From positions 1,302,001 through 1,366,000 of the forward strand of contig NZ_AP014635.1 of the NCBI RefSeq assembly GCF_001547935.1: DNA of 64,000 bases. The letters are read 5' to 3'. The DNA is from Vibrio tritonius (GTDB taxonomy: Bacteria; Pseudomonadota; Gammaproteobacteria; Enterobacterales; Vibrionaceae). The first letter of the stretch is position 1; the number at the start of each line of letters is the position of its first letter. Under the pieces are notes generated by a model that was not told the DNA's origin, did no database searches, and was given only the letters and a program-made list of their open reading frames with translations. Below, piece after piece: positions 1-11,038 of this stretch. Position numbers and translations under genes: made by a program.

Positions 1-1
1 T

Positions 2-1075
2 TCAAATTGGCAACCAAGGCAATGGCCTTTCGATGGGCGCAGGCCATTTGCCAATGGTTATTTTTCTACCCCAGATGGGCGCGCCAATTTTGTGTGGGGC
101 GAGCCGATGGATGCGAATGCCGACCACTGGTGGATGAACTCTGGACGCATTCGTGATCAGTGGCACAGCATGACGCGTACCGGGCACATTCATCGATTAT
201 CGGGTTATGAGTTGGAACCTACCGTTTATATGAATAGCGGAAGTGTTGCTAAGTTGTTTTTGGTGCCTGGTCAGCTTGCTTCGATTAAACGTGACAAATA
301 TTCACCGCCTGTTTATGCCAAAGTAGCGGTTGACGATGGATTACCCGGAAAGCAGCTCTTTATGTCTATTCACTGGTCGAAATGGTTCGGAGGGCGGTCT
401 AACGTTAACCGTATAATTGGTGCTCAAGTTGATGAACTTTCTGGTCAGCCAGCATTTAAATCGTGGCCGGTAGAAATTGAAGCGGTGGAAATGAATACCT
501 ATGGGATCTACCTAGGAAGTTCAAGACCACTACCGGCAATGGATTATCAATCTTATCAACAAGAAAAGAAAATTGGCGTTTGGCGTTTTGCCTCATTGGA
601 ATGCTTGACGCGAGATGATTTCCCTTTAGTTAGAGGGGAGAAGCTATTACGATGGGAGTTAGACGATGGTTGGATGATGGTAATCGTTGAGCGAGATTCG
701 CCACAAAGTTTATTACATGTTGTTGGCTTTCTTGCGGTGAGTAATGCGCCTATCGAGATTGACTACTTACAAGTGTTAGCCTTGATGGATCAACCTCTAG
801 AGCTTGAATCTTTGTTGGCTGTAGCCAGTTCAAAAGCGCGCAGTCAACTGATTTGTAGCTGTTATCAAATTACCGACCAACATATATACGAAGCCATCGA
901 AAATGAAGAATCGGTATCGCTTAACGAGTTACAGGCCAAATTGAAGTTGGGCACCGGCTGTGGTTCATGTTTAATGGACGTAAAAATCCTCCTCAAACCA
1001 TCCAGTGAAGATGAATATTTGATTGATGTCATTCCAGCTACAAATCCAAACAAAGGGCAATCAGCGCACAAATAA
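2..1075 (+). CDS. nasA: assimilatory nitrate reductase large subunit, C-terminal part
   Basis: The frame is open from base 2 to a stop at 1073-1075, so this is the last ~357 residues of a gene that begins before the window. The early part reads like the C-terminal molybdopterin-dinucleotide-binding domain of the nitrate reductase/formate dehydrogenase family (TPDGRANF, then HWWMNSGRIRDQWHSMTRTG). The last ~70 residues carry a BFD-like [2Fe-2S] domain with paired cysteines (CSCYQ and CGSC). That combination is known from NasA-type assimilatory nitrate reductases, which reduce nitrate to nitrite in the cytoplasm for nitrogen assimilation. The catalytic N-terminal half is outside the window, so cofactor ligands cannot be checked. 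A hairpin terminator follows at about 1205. Confidence 0.85.
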   Translation, partial: SNWQPRQWPFDGRRPFANGYFSTPDGRANFVWGEPMDANADHWWMNSGRIRDQWHSMTRTGHIHRLSGYELEPTVYMNSGSVAKLFLVPGQLASIKRDKYSPPVYAKVAVDDGLPGKQLFMSIHWSKWFGGRSNVNRIIGAQVDELSGQPAFKSWPVEIEAVEMNTYGIYLGSSRPLPAMDYQSYQQEKKIGVWRFASLECLTRDDFPLVRGEKLLRWELDDGWMMVIVERDSPQSLLHVVGFLAVSNAPIEIDYLQVLALMDQPLELESLLAVASSKARSQLICSCYQITDQHIYEAIENEESVSLNELQAKLKLGTGCGSCLMDVKILLKPSSEDEYLIDVIPATNPNKGQSAHK

Positions 1076-1406
1076 GGGGCATTGATGACCGGTAATGATA
1101 GTGGCTGTTTGTGAATTTACTTTGAAATGCAGGGACTTATTATCGGTATCAAACTTGGTATGGTGTTTGCTTTATAGAATGTGATTAAAGATAACTTGTT
1201 GAATAAAAGGCGTCTTGCCCCTTGGGGTATGGCGCCTTTTTTATGGTCACTGGTAACTCGAGCCGCTAGCTTGGGATTATTTGGGGATAGAGTACAAGCA
1301 TAGCGTCGAAAAATCAGTCGATTAAGATAATATTGCACTCTTCTCGATTGATTATTAAGCCATTAGTGGTAAAAAGATAGGATGCAGATAATAAGTTGAG
1401 GATGTC
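1076..1406. other. intergenic region nasA - trpD2
   Basis: Contains the probable nasA terminator near 1205-1242. The rest is AT-rich and presumably carries the promoter for the next gene. A minus-strand open frame (1117-1338) crosses the terminator and has no recognisable protein features, so I do not call it a gene. Confidence 0.5.
1205..1242 (+). terminator. probable rho-independent terminator after nasA
   Basis: AAAAGGCG pairs with CGCCTTTT across a loop that itself contains GCCCC/GGGG, and the 3' arm runs into a T tract. It lies about 130 bp downstream of the nasA stop. Confidence 0.65.
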
Positions 1407-2369
1407 ATGAGTATCATACAAGAGTGCATACGCACTGTTGGGAGAGGAGAGCGCGGTCGAGCACCGTTGAATTACGAGCAAGCATTTCAAGTCATGACCG
1501 AATATCTAAACGGTGACGTTGGAGATGATCAAATGGCCATGCTCTTGATGCTCATTCGGGTTCAAAATGAAACCCAACAAGAAATTGCTGGGTTTGTGCG
1601 TGCTTTTCAGGCTTTCATTCCCCAAGTCAGTTGTGATGTTGATTGGCCGCTCTATGCTGGAAAGCGTTTATCGGCGGGGAAACCTTGGCACTTACTTGCT
1701 GCTCGTTTATTAGCGGATAATGGCTTATCTGTGTTATTGCACGGCTACAAAGATCCTGAAGCTGAGCGTGAACACGCCGAGACTTATCTTGCCACTCTTA
1801 ATATTACACGGTGTGAAACATTGGCGAATGTCCGCGATGTTTTGGCACAAGAGAAGATTGCCTATTTGCCACTACACGCTTTTGCACCACAAGCTCAAAC
1901 CATGATTGGGTGGAAAAATCGTTATGGACTTCGCACGCCTATTAATACCGTCGTTCGGGCGTTGAATCCTGGTGGGGGGCGCTTTGGTATTCGAGGCAGT
2001 TTTCATCCTGGCTATCAGAAATTGCACGCCGAAATTGAGTACGAAGTTGGTAAAACTGCTCATGCGGTGATCTCATTTAAAGGTCAATCTGGTGAATCAG
2101 AATACAATCCTAAGGTGAGCCAAACGGTGTGGTTAAGTACACCAGATGGTGTTCAGGAGCATTATTGGCCGGCGTGTTACCAAGAGAACGTGGATACCTT
2201 GTCTGATTGCCCGTTTGGAACGCCAGATGAAGATAAAGTGGCAATGGCGAACAGTGTGATAGCGACCATGGCAGCCGTGTTGTTTACTCGAGAACAAGAC
2301 TGGAATAAAGCCCTAAATATCGCCAATGGCTATTGGCAAATGTATGTGCAAAAAGCTAATCGAACATAA
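1407..2369 (+). CDS. TrpD2/YbiB-like phosphoribosyltransferase-family protein
   Basis: 320 aa, close to E. coli YbiB in length. The N-terminal helical domain (RGERGRAPLNYEQAFQVM, residues 14-31, then GDVGDDQMAMLLMLIRVQNET) matches the glycosyltransferase family 3 N-terminal fold of anthranilate phosphoribosyltransferase (TrpD). The glycine-rich GKxxAGKPWHL segment near residue 85 replaces the normal phosphoribosyl-pyrophosphate loop, as in TrpD2 proteins. TrpD2/YbiB proteins are reported to bind nucleic acid rather than to make tryptophan; no trp gene lies nearby. The ATG at 1407 follows GAGGATGTC as a weak ribosome site. It is followed by a terminator shared with the convergent bioA. The family call is firm; the function is unresolved. 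Confidence 0.8.
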   Translation: MSIIQECIRTVGRGERGRAPLNYEQAFQVMTEYLNGDVGDDQMAMLLMLIRVQNETQQEIAGFVRAFQAFIPQVSCDVDWPLYAGKRLSAGKPWHLLAARLLADNGLSVLLHGYKDPEAEREHAETYLATLNITRCETLANVRDVLAQEKIAYLPLHAFAPQAQTMIGWKNRYGLRTPINTVVRALNPGGGRFGIRGSFHPGYQKLHAEIEYEVGKTAHAVISFKGQSGESEYNPKVSQTVWLSTPDGVQEHYWPACYQENVDTLSDCPFGTPDEDKVAMANSVIATMAAVLFTREQDWNKALNIANGYWQMYVQKANRT

Positions 2370-2423
2370 TTGTGCTCATGTGGGGGCTATTGGTCATCTG
2401 ACATGATGAGTAAACTTTAGAGA

Positions 2424-2455
2424 GGAGATCGTATGACACGATCTCCTTTTGTTTT
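2424..2455. terminator. terminator between trpD2-like gene and bioA
   Basis: GGAGATCGT and ACGATCTCC form a 9-bp stem with a short loop, followed on the plus strand by TTTTGTTTTT. It ends at the bioA stop codon, so it chiefly serves the plus-strand gene. Confidence 0.85.
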
Positions 2456-3741
2456 TAGCGCGCGTTAACAAAGCACTCGGGGGTATCTAATGCAAGAGCA
2501 ATGGCATTGAGTAATACATGCAGATGTTGGTCTTCACTGATGAAGGGGGGCATCAAGTAAATCAAACAGCCAAAGGGTCTGATCCACACTCCTTGTTCAA
2601 CAAATAGCGCTTGGATAGCTTCCATGTTCACTGGGACGTTAGTTTCCACGATGCCAATGGCACCTAACCAACGAACGTCCTTTACTCGGCTATGATGAGC
2701 AAATTTTGGTAATTCTTGAGCAAATACCGCTTCAATACGAGCAACATTCGCTTGCCAATCGCCTTCGCTGATCATGGTTAAACTCTCGCTTGCAACAGCA
2801 CATGCGAGGGGATTGGCCATGAAAGTCGGCCCATGCATAAAGCAACCGGCGGGTCCGCCAGACACCGTATCTGCAATCCTTTTTGTGGTGATGACCGCGG
2901 ATAGCGTCATAAAGCCCCCGGTCAGGGCTTTACCCACACAGAGAATATCAGGAATGATGTCTGCGTGTTCGAACGCGAAACACTTGCCAGTGCGACCAAA
3001 TCCGGTCGCAATTTCATCTAATATCAACAATACGCCATACTGATCGCATAGGCGGCGCACTTCTCGTAAAAAGTGCGGATGATAAATACGCATACCTATC
3101 GCACCTTGGACAATAGGCTCCATAATCACTGCCGCTATGTTGTGATGATGATTCGCCAGTTGCTGAGCAAAATCGTCAATTTCACTGCTATCCCATGGTT
3201 TAAAAAAACCGTTGCTTGGCTCTTTGGCAAACAGGTGTTGTGGCAAAAAACCACGATACAGTGAGTGCATAGAGTTGTCTGGGTCTGTCACTGACATGGC
3301 GGCAAACGTATCGCCATGATACCCATGACGAATGGTTAAAAACTGGCTTCGGTTTTCCCCACGACTGTTCCAATATTGCAACGCCATTTTCAAACTAACT
3401 TCAACTGCCACTGAACCTGAATCGGCTAGAAATACCTTATCTAAAGGCTCTGGTGTGAGTTCAATTAACTTACGACACACATCAATGGCTGGCTGATGAG
3501 TTAAGCCGCCAAACATCACATGACTCATTTTCTCGATTTGTGCTTGTGCTGCTCGTTTTAAACGCGGATGACCATATCCGTGAATCGCACACCACCATGA
3601 AGACATGCCATCGACAAGCACTCGACCATCTTCAAGGTAGATGTGTACACCCTCAGCATGAGAAGCCGGATAACAGGTCAGAGGTGTAGTGGTAGAGGTA
3701 TAGGGATGCCAGATGTGTTGGCGATCAAAGCTCAAATCCAT
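2455..3741 (-). CDS. bioA: adenosylmethionine--8-amino-7-oxononanoate aminotransferase
   Basis: Transfers the amino group of S-adenosylmethionine to KAPA to give DAPA, the third step of biotin synthesis; PLP enzyme of class III aminotransferases. From the ATG at 3741 the protein has 428 aa and begins MDLSFDRQHIWHPYTS, matching the E. coli start region. The open frame extends four codons further to a TTG at 3753, but neither start has a clear ribosome site; ATG is preferred by family alignment. The PLP lysine is K271 (VGKALTGG) and the LDE motif aspartate is D242. It is transcribed away from bioB across a BirA-type operator, as in E. coli. Confidence 0.96.
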   Translation of the reverse strand: MDLSFDRQHIWHPYTSTTTPLTCYPASHAEGVHIYLEDGRVLVDGMSSWWCAIHGYGHPRLKRAAQAQIEKMSHVMFGGLTHQPAIDVCRKLIELTPEPLDKVFLADSGSVAVEVSLKMALQYWNSRGENRSQFLTIRHGYHGDTFAAMSVTDPDNSMHSLYRGFLPQHLFAKEPSNGFFKPWDSSEIDDFAQQLANHHHNIAAVIMEPIVQGAIGMRIYHPHFLREVRRLCDQYGVLLILDEIATGFGRTGKCFAFEHADIIPDILCVGKALTGGFMTLSAVITTKRIADTVSGGPAGCFMHGPTFMANPLACAVASESLTMISEGDWQANVARIEAVFAQELPKFAHHSRVKDVRWLGAIGIVETNVPVNMEAIQALFVEQGVWIRPFGCLIYLMPPFISEDQHLHVLLNAIALALDTPECFVNAR

Positions 3742-3780
3742 AGTCGTGTCCAAATATTGAAATGATTAAAAAGTGTACCG

Positions 3781-3813
3781 ATGTAAACTATGATGTGTAT
3801 TTTATGTTGACAG
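3781..3813. promoter_or_regulatory. BirA (BioR-type box of enterics) operator between bioA and bioB
   Basis: ATGTAAACT - 15 nt - TGTTGACAG closely matches the known BirA operator pattern TTGTAAACC-N(14-16)-GGTTTACAA. Its right arm overlaps a TTGACA -35 box for bioB, so a bound BirA-biotinyl-AMP dimer would block both divergent promoters. The match is imperfect in the right arm. No birA gene is in this window. Confidence 0.75.
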
Positions 3814-3834
3814 TGTATCCTTTAGGGCTAGACT
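3807..3834 (+). promoter_or_regulatory. bioB promoter
   Basis: TTGACA at 3807-3812, a 16-bp spacer and TAGACT at 3829-3834, 40 bp before the GTG start of bioB. The -35 box lies inside the operator. Confidence 0.6.
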
Positions 3835-3874
3835 AGCCAAGCATAAAACGTAGAAAAATCAGAAGGAATTACAC

Positions 3875-4927
3875 GTGGAAGTTCGTCATAACTGGACAGT
3901 AGCGGAAGTAAAAACGCTACTCGACACCCCTTTTATGGACCTATTGTTTCAGGCCCAAAGCCTACACCGTCAATATCAACAGCATAATTACGTACAGGTC
4001 AGTACCTTACTTTCCATCAAGACGGGGGCTTGCCCAGAAGATTGTAAATATTGCCCTCAAAGTGCCCGATACAATACCAATGTTGAGCAAGAGCGTTTGA
4101 TGGAAGTCGAGCGAGTGCTGGATGCGGCACACAAAGCGAAAGCGGCAGGGTCGACTCGTTTTTGTATGGGCGCTGCATGGAAAAACCCGAAAGAGCGCGA
4201 TATGCCCATGCTTAAAGAGATGATCTCAGGCGTGAAATCAATGGGATTAGAAACCTGTATGACATTAGGTATGCTGTCATCGGGTCAAGCTCAAGAGTTA
4301 GCTAAGGCCGGACTCGATTATTACAACCATAATTTGGATACCTCGCCAGAGTATTACGGCAAAATTATTACTACCAGAACCTATCAAGACCGCCTTGATA
4401 CTCTTGCACATGTGCGTGAGGCGGGAATGAAAATTTGCTCTGGAGGCATCATTGGTATGGGTGAGAGCAGTCAGGACCGTGCCGGTCTTTTGGTGGAGTT
4501 AGCCAATTTGCCAGTTCACCCAGAAAGTGTGCCAATTAACATGTTAGTTAAGGTGAAAGGTACGCCGTTAGAAGATGCCCAAGATGTTGAACCGTTTGAT
4601 TTTATACGTCTCATCGCAGCTGCACGCATCATGATGCCGCGATCAGCGGTGCGCCTCTCTGCTGGGCGGGAAAATATGAACGAACAGATGCAAGCGCTCT
4701 GTTTTATGGCTGGCGCTAATTCTATTTTCTACGGGTGCAAATTGTTGACCACACCGAATCCCGCTGAAGATAGCGATATGCAGTTGTTTGCAAAATTAGG
4801 CATCAACCGCCAAGACGTTGTGCAAAAACCTGACGAAATTGCAGAAAACGAGTTACTCGAGCAAGTTGCTGAACGTGTTGCAGCCCGTCCTTCAAAGGAT
4901 GACTTATTTTATGATGCCAGCCTTTAA
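3875..4927 (+). CDS. bioB: biotin synthase (radical SAM)
   Basis: Inserts sulfur into dethiobiotin to make biotin. 350 aa, normal length. The radical-SAM cluster cysteines C53, C57 and C60 ([10 protein letters not shown]) are present, as is YNHNLDTS, which supplies residues of the [2Fe-2S] site together with R and C residues further on. It starts with GTG at 3875 behind AGAAGGAAT. Its 3' end overlaps bioF by 17 bp, so bioBFCD is one tightly coupled operon. Confidence 0.98.
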   Translation: MEVRHNWTVAEVKTLLDTPFMDLLFQAQSLHRQYQQHNYVQVSTLLSIKTGACPEDCKYCPQSARYNTNVEQERLMEVERVLDAAHKAKAAGSTRFCMGAAWKNPKERDMPMLKEMISGVKSMGLETCMTLGMLSSGQAQELAKAGLDYYNHNLDTSPEYYGKIITTRTYQDRLDTLAHVREAGMKICSGGIIGMGESSQDRAGLLVELANLPVHPESVPINMLVKVKGTPLEDAQDVEPFDFIRLIAAARIMMPRSAVRLSAGRENMNEQMQALCFMAGANSIFYGCKLLTTPNPAEDSDMQLFAKLGINRQDVVQKPDEIAENELLEQVAERVAARPSKDDLFYDASL

Positions 4928-6068
4928 TTTGCGTATTACCCAAGCCCTTGCTCAGCGCGCTGAGCAAGGATTAACTCGAACACTTCTTCCTCATCAAGGC
5001 ATCGCGCAAGGAGCGTTACATCATCATGGGCAGTCGTTTGTTCATTTTTCAGGTAATGACTATCTTGGTTTGGCCAATTCTGCCGAGTTGGTGCAAGCGT
5101 GGCAACAAGGATTAGGTCGCTGGGGAGCAGGTAGTAGTGCGTCGCCTTTGGTGACAGGGTTTAGTGATGTCCACCAGCGCCTAATTAGAGAGCTGTGTGA
5201 TTGGTTAGGGTACGAAGATGGGGTGCTGTTTAACTCGGGATTTAGTGCGAATCAAGCCACTTTGTTTACGTTACTTGAAGCCACCGATACGTTATTGCAA
5301 GACAAGCTCAACCACGCCTCCTTGATGGAAGCGGGAATGTTGGGTAAAGCAAAGATGAAGCGATTTAAACATAACGATACCCAACATCTTACTCACCTTT
5401 TAACTGACGATATAGCCAACCCTTTTGTGGTGACGGAAGGGGTGTTCAGTATGGATGGAGACAAAGCACCTTTGATGGATATCGCCACTGCGTGCCAAAA
5501 TAGAGCATGGTGGATGGTGGATGATGCACATGGTGTTGGAGTTCATGGTCCAGATGGAGCGGGCAGTTGCGCCTTAGCCGGAGTGAAGCCGGATATTTTG
5601 GTGGTGACATTTGGTAAAGCATTTGGTCTGTCTGGTGCAGTGGTACTGACGCGGCGTGAAGTGGCAGACTATCTTACCCAGTTTGCTCGCCATCATGTCT
5701 ATTCAACTGCGATGCCGCCAGCTCAAGCTCATGCGCTGCTTCATGCCTCTCATATGATTCAAACACAGCAGTGGCGCAGAGATAAGCTGAACGAGCTACA
5801 GCATGTTTACCATGATGTGTTTCATTTCCTGCCCGGATACGTTGCGACTGATACGCCGATAAAGCCCTTTATTGTCGGAGAAAGTGAGAGGGCACTGCGG
5901 TTAGCTCGGTGTTTAAAAGAACGAGGCTATTGGTTAACCGCTATTCGTCCGCCAACGGTCGCTCAAGGGAAGGCACGCCTGCGTATCACGTTAACCGCTG
6001 ACCATAATCCAGAGCAAATCATTGCATTAGCTCAAGAACTGACGCGATTGTTTGAGGAGGGGATATGA
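4911..6068 (+). CDS. bioF: 8-amino-7-oxononanoate synthase (KAPA synthase)
   Basis: PLP enzyme that condenses pimeloyl-ACP (or pimeloyl-CoA) with L-alanine to KAPA. From the ATG at 4911 it has 385 aa; the frame is open further back inside bioB, but family alignment and the AAAGGAT site at 4895-4900 favour 4911 (or the second ATG at 4914). K236 in [10 protein letters not shown] is the PLP lysine; DDAHGVG and the HASLMEAG segment are the other cofactor-site motifs. It overlaps bioB upstream and shares ATGA with bioC downstream. Confidence 0.96.
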   Translation: MMPAFNLRITQALAQRAEQGLTRTLLPHQGIAQGALHHHGQSFVHFSGNDYLGLANSAELVQAWQQGLGRWGAGSSASPLVTGFSDVHQRLIRELCDWLGYEDGVLFNSGFSANQATLFTLLEATDTLLQDKLNHASLMEAGMLGKAKMKRFKHNDTQHLTHLLTDDIANPFVVTEGVFSMDGDKAPLMDIATACQNRAWWMVDDAHGVGVHGPDGAGSCALAGVKPDILVVTFGKAFGLSGAVVLTRREVADYLTQFARHHVYSTAMPPAQAHALLHASHMIQTQQWRRDKLNELQHVYHDVFHFLPGYVATDTPIKPFIVGESERALRLARCLKERGYWLTAIRPPTVAQGKARLRITLTADHNPEQIIALAQELTRLFEEGI

Positions 6069-6868
6069 CGTTATCTGCTACTCAGTCTTTAGGGCGGAAC
6101 AATAAAAAATGGGCTGTTGCCAGCGCGTTCTCGCGAGCGGCTCATCATTATGATCGCCACGCCGCTTTCCAACGTGAGGTCGGCGATAGGTTGATGGCTA
6201 AGCTCCCTGTTGATTTGAGCGGGTTACATATACTCGACCTTGGATGTGGTACAGGGTATTTCTCTGCACAACTGAGAGAACGTGGTGCTCATGTGGTGTG
6301 CGTTGACCTTGCTAAAGAGATGTTAGCTCAGGCTCAAAAGCGGTGTGGGTGCGACGAAATGACCTACTGTGAAGCGGACGCTGAAGCTTTACCATTCCCA
6401 GAAAATAGCTTTGATTATGTGTTCTCTAGTTTGGCTCTTCAGTGGTGTGATGAGCTTTATAGACCACTTAAAGAAATACGTAGGGTCTTAAAAAATAACG
6501 GTAAAGGTTTTTTTTCAACACTAGTTGATGGGTCCTTGTATGAATTGAGCCAAGCATGGGCAAGTGTTGATGCATATCAACACATTAACCAATTCCTCTC
6601 TGTAAATGCGGTAAAAGTTGCGTTAGCGCAAGCCGACATCTCTGAGGTTACTCTAGAATTTGACTCAATCACTGTTTGGTACGATACCGCGATGGGCCTG
6701 ATGAAGGACCTCAAAGGTATTGGTGCTAACCATGTCCCTGGTCGTGCAAACCGTACGATCAGTAAGCAGGTGTTGTCTCAAGTCGAAGAGTCATATCAAT
6801 GTTTTAGAGATCCTAATGGTCTTTTGCCTGCTACGTATCAAGTTTGTTTGGGGGTAATTCTTCGATGA
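6065..6868 (+). CDS. bioC: malonyl-ACP O-methyltransferase
   Basis: Methylates malonyl-ACP so that fatty-acid synthesis can elongate it to the pimeloyl precursor of biotin. 267 aa with class I SAM-methyltransferase motif [11 protein letters not shown] near residue 60, the acidic motif II (CVDLAKEM) and the [11 protein letters not shown] motif of the BioC group. Start ATG 6065 overlaps the bioF stop (ATGA) behind GAGGAGGG. No bioH or bioG is in the window, so the esterase partner is elsewhere. Confidence 0.95.
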   Translation: MTLSATQSLGRNNKKWAVASAFSRAAHHYDRHAAFQREVGDRLMAKLPVDLSGLHILDLGCGTGYFSAQLRERGAHVVCVDLAKEMLAQAQKRCGCDEMTYCEADAEALPFPENSFDYVFSSLALQWCDELYRPLKEIRRVLKNNGKGFFSTLVDGSLYELSQAWASVDAYQHINQFLSVNAVKVALAQADISEVTLEFDSITVWYDTAMGLMKDLKGIGANHVPGRANRTISKQVLSQVEESYQCFRDPNGLLPATYQVCLGVILR

Positions 6869-7572
6869 GTCATGTATTTTTTATTGCAGGTACGGATACC
6901 GATGTCGGTAAAACCATTTCGACCAAAGCGGTTTTACAAGCATTTGCAGCGAAGGGATTGACCACTATTGGTTATAAACCAATTTCTGCTGGATGTGAAA
7001 GAACAGAGCAAGGACTGCGTAATGATGATGCGTTGCAATTAATGCAAGCGGCGACGCAAGAGGTACCTTACGAGGATGTTAATCCTTATGCTCTAGAGAT
7101 GCCAGCTTCGCCTCATATTGCCGCACTTCACGAAAATGTGGTTATTGATTACCAGATTCTAAATGACAAATTGGCATTGAATCAGACTCATGCAGATGTT
7201 GTTTTGGTTGAAGGGGCTGGTGGTTGGCGAGTGCCTATCTCTGAGACAGCGTGCTTATCCGATTGGGTAAAGCAGGCTCAGTTACCCGTGATTTTGGTGG
7301 TGGGTATCAAACTTGGCTGTTTAAGCCATGCACTTTTGACTGCTGAAGCGATTAAAGCTGATGGGTTAGAGATAGCAGGTTGGGTAGCAAATCGTATTAA
7401 TCCCGGCACTGAACACTATGCTGAGTTGATTGAAGTACTGGAAAAACGCTTAGGAGCGCCAAAGTTGGGTGAAATTCCTTATGTGCCAGGGGCGAAGCGT
7501 CGTGAGCTGGGTAAATACATTAACGTTGATGCGTTAGTGGGTTCGACAGAGCGTGAAAAAGAGACTGCTTAA
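6865..7572 (+). CDS. bioD: dethiobiotin synthetase
   Basis: ATP-dependent ring closure of DAPA with CO2 to dethiobiotin. The protein has 235 aa from the ATG at 6865, which overlaps the bioC stop; an upstream in-frame start at 6844 lies inside bioC and is less likely. The P-loop GTDTDVGKT is at residues 8-16, and KPISAG and [10 protein letters not shown] are the substrate and switch motifs. Last gene of bioBFCD, followed at once by a strong terminator. Confidence 0.97.
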   Translation: MSHVFFIAGTDTDVGKTISTKAVLQAFAAKGLTTIGYKPISAGCERTEQGLRNDDALQLMQAATQEVPYEDVNPYALEMPASPHIAALHENVVIDYQILNDKLALNQTHADVVLVEGAGGWRVPISETACLSDWVKQAQLPVILVVGIKLGCLSHALLTAEAIKADGLEIAGWVANRINPGTEHYAELIEVLEKRLGAPKLGEIPYVPGAKRRELGKYINVDALVGSTEREKETA

Positions 7573-7591
7573 GAGCTTTCATTTCACCTCT

Positions 7592-7622
7592 AAAAAAACG
7601 CTGCGAGTGCAGCGTTTTTTTT
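7592..7622 (+). terminator. terminator of the bioBFCD operon
   Basis: AAAAAAACGCTGC - GAGT - GCAGCGTTTTTTTT, a perfect stem with A and T flanks, 20 bp after the bioD stop. Confidence 0.92.
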
Positions 7623-7660
7623 ATCGCGGGGCATCAATCTGGGGCCAAACTGGCGTTCAG

Positions 7661-7722
7661 TCTGTGCCTTGCTTTGAGCGAACGTAGTTTCGCTGAAACA
7701 GCATCATGAGGTTGCTTAGGGA
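7661..7722 (+). repeat. decayed right end of a 266-bp-type element
   Basis: GTGCCTTGC..GAGCGAA..TCGCTGAAACAGCATC.TGAGGTT.CTT.GG matches the last ~62 bp of the intact elements with several substitutions. It abuts the left end of the intact copy at 7723. Confidence 0.7.
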
Positions 7723-7988
7723 TATACCCAAATGACCTCAAGATGCAGACTTCAGAGCTTCATCAACGAGCACAGCTCAAGCTCAATGACGGCAGGAATG
7801 GTTATTCCCTTTCAACGTCATTGGGCGCAGAAATGGGCTTGTTGATGAGCTCCCAAAGGGCGAGTTGTATTCGCTCCTATGCTGCGTTACCGATTTTCTA
7901 CGTAGAATCACTATGTATTCAAATCGGTGCCTTGCCTATGAGCGAATACATTCTCGCTGAAACCGCATCTTGAGGTTACTTGGGTATA
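7723..7988 (+). repeat. 266-bp palindromic intergenic element, copy 1
   Basis: Begins TATACCCAAATGACC and ends GGTTACTTGGGTATA, forming 24-nt imperfect terminal inverted repeats. Inside are two hairpin arms: GAGCTTCATCAACGAGC with GCTTGTTGATGAGCTC, and TGTATTCGCTC with GAGCGAATACA. Other intact copies of the same length are at 12280, 22043, 51927, 53186 and 56280. The short open frame inside it (7743-7973) recurs with the repeat and is not a gene. Confidence 0.95.
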
Positions 7989-8279
7989 TATCTATTGAAT
8001 TATGAAATAGGCAGTTTGGGAGCAATGCCTAATATTTGAAATTTTGTAAATTATTGTAAATGGAATGAATTTTTAAGGTTAGTTTTCATTACTTCAAAAT
8101 AACTGGTGGAATTATAAGTGTTTTTTATTTAAAAATTCTAATTTAGAGAATGGTATCCTTATTATTTAATGGTTGATGATATTATTTGAAAGGTTGAAAT
8201 ATGTTTTTTTACTGATAAGTATAAGTAGTGCTCAGAAAAAATAAGCACTTAATAATTTATCAGTGGAAGGAACCAATAA
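7989..8279. other. AT-rich region upstream of the M4 protease gene
   Basis: Very AT-rich with many T and A runs, and no open frame or recognisable operator. It presumably holds the protease promoter; GGAAGGAACCAATAA just before 8280 is the ribosome site. Confidence 0.4.
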
Positions 8280-10085
<1,806 letters not shown>

Positions 10086-10111
10086 ACTCATTAGACGTAT
10101 GCTGTTAAGCA

Positions 10112-10143
10112 GCCCCATTTGGCCAAGGCTGGCAAAGTGGGGC
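10112..10143. other. strong stem-loop after the M4 protease gene
   Basis: GCCCCATTTGGCC and GGCAAAGTGGGGC form a 13-bp stem with one or two mismatches around a 6-nt loop. No T tract follows, so it may protect the 3' end of the mRNA or slow the polymerase rather than terminate. Confidence 0.6.
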
Positions 10144-10231
10144 ATCATGGATAGGTTTATCCAACTCTGCGTTCAGTATTTACCTAACTCTTTGATTTAG
10201 TCTACGCAGCATTAATTTGCTGATTCAATTG

Positions 10232-10266
10232 ATGCCACTTTTTTGTTTGGAAGTGGCATTTTTTTT
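10232..10266 (+). terminator. rho-independent terminator of the M4 protease gene
   Basis: ATGCCACTT and AAGTGGCAT pair across TTTTGTTTGG, followed by eight T residues. Confidence 0.85.
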
Positions 10267-10329
10267 GGTTGTGCCCATGCCTCGAACAAGAGAATGGTTT
10301 AGAGGGGAAAGGTACGATACTGCTTTGAT

Positions 10330-10428
10330 GATACCCCAATGACCCTATGATACAGAATTTAGAGCGTGATCAACGAGCATAGGTCTAGCTTAATTGCCGA
10401 AGCAATGGCATTGCCTTTCAAGGTAATG
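10330..10428 (+). repeat. decayed left half of a 266-bp-type element
   Basis: GATACCCCAATGACC, TAGAGCG.GATCAACGAGCATAGGTC.AGCT and CCTTTCAAGGTAATGG follow the order of the left half of the intact elements, with many substitutions. The right half is absent. Confidence 0.65.
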
Positions 10429-10430
10429 GA

Positions 10431-10460
10431 CCTTGTATACTACTAAGGTAGTAATCAAGG
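10431..10460. repeat. inverted repeat of unknown role
   Basis: CCTTGTATACTAC - TAAG - GTAGTAATCAAGG: 13-nt arms with two mismatches, right after the decayed repeat and before the terminator at 10486. It may be a remnant of the repeat family or a separate structure. Confidence 0.5.
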
Positions 10461-10485
10461 AAGGTTACACTTAATGAAAATGAGA

Positions 10486-10509
10486 AAAAGCCCGAAGAAT
10501 TCGGGCTTT
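10486..10509 (-). terminator. terminator of the small minus-strand gene
   Basis: AAAGCCCGAA - TTC - TTCGGGCTTTTTC read on the minus strand, with a T tract after the stem. It lies ~90 bp beyond the stop of the 54-aa gene. Confidence 0.8.
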
Positions 10510-10597
10510 GATCCGACCGCTAAAGTTAACACATGGAGCAGTGTTTCACAGTTAAGGGAGCCTCTCTCTTTGCTCCTGACTGCGTTTGGGGTGGATA

Positions 10598-10762
10598 TTA
10601 TTCTTGCATCAATTCGGCGAGATGAACGGCTTGTTCCAATTCTGGCTTGTTAGCTGTTTCGACTTGATCGATACCCAGTTGATGTTTTGCTTCATCTTCT
10701 GTTAACCCAAGATGACAGCACAACAGATCAATTGCCATTTTGTAACTATTTAATTCGGCCAT
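10598..10762 (-). CDS. small conserved-looking hypothetical protein (54 aa)
   Basis: From the ATG at 10762 the product is 54 aa, starting MAELNSYKMAIDLLCCHLGL. The ATG has a good AAGGAT site six bases upstream, and a clear terminator follows, both of which support a real gene. The frame is open back to 10813, but the upstream start lacks a ribosome site. The sequence is acidic and predicted mostly helical (LTEDEAKHQLGI, KPELEQAVHLAELMQ), with two adjacent cysteines and no membrane segment. I do not recognise the family and assign no function. Confidence 0.65.
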   Translation of the reverse strand: MAELNSYKMAIDLLCCHLGLTEDEAKHQLGIDQVETANKPELEQAVHLAELMQE

Positions 10763-11038
10763 GACGATATCCTTTTTCAACAATGTTTTCCTAAAATGTT
10801 GTATATCCAACACTCCTTAACTCTAGACACAAAAATTATCATGCTCAATTCGACCAAAGTAGTAGTGGTTGCATATATACTGGGCATACGGTAACCAATT
10901 GTTTCAATTTAATACTTAACCTTGTTTTTTAAATTGACGACTATATATATCAATGCAGGAAACAAAAAGTAGCAAGGTTACAGCGGTGTTCGCCTAACCT
11001 AAGCTGACAATAATCCGTTTCTAGTCTGGAGAAAGTAA

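Noticed and set aside
1117..1338. 73-aa minus-strand open frame after nasA
   Set aside because: It runs through the nasA terminator hairpin, lacks a ribosome site and resembles no family.
7743..7973. 76-aa open frame starting MQTSELHQRAQLKLNDGRNG
   Set aside because: It lies wholly inside the 266-bp element and recurs with frame changes in every copy; the encoded peptide follows the DNA palindrome, not a protein constraint.
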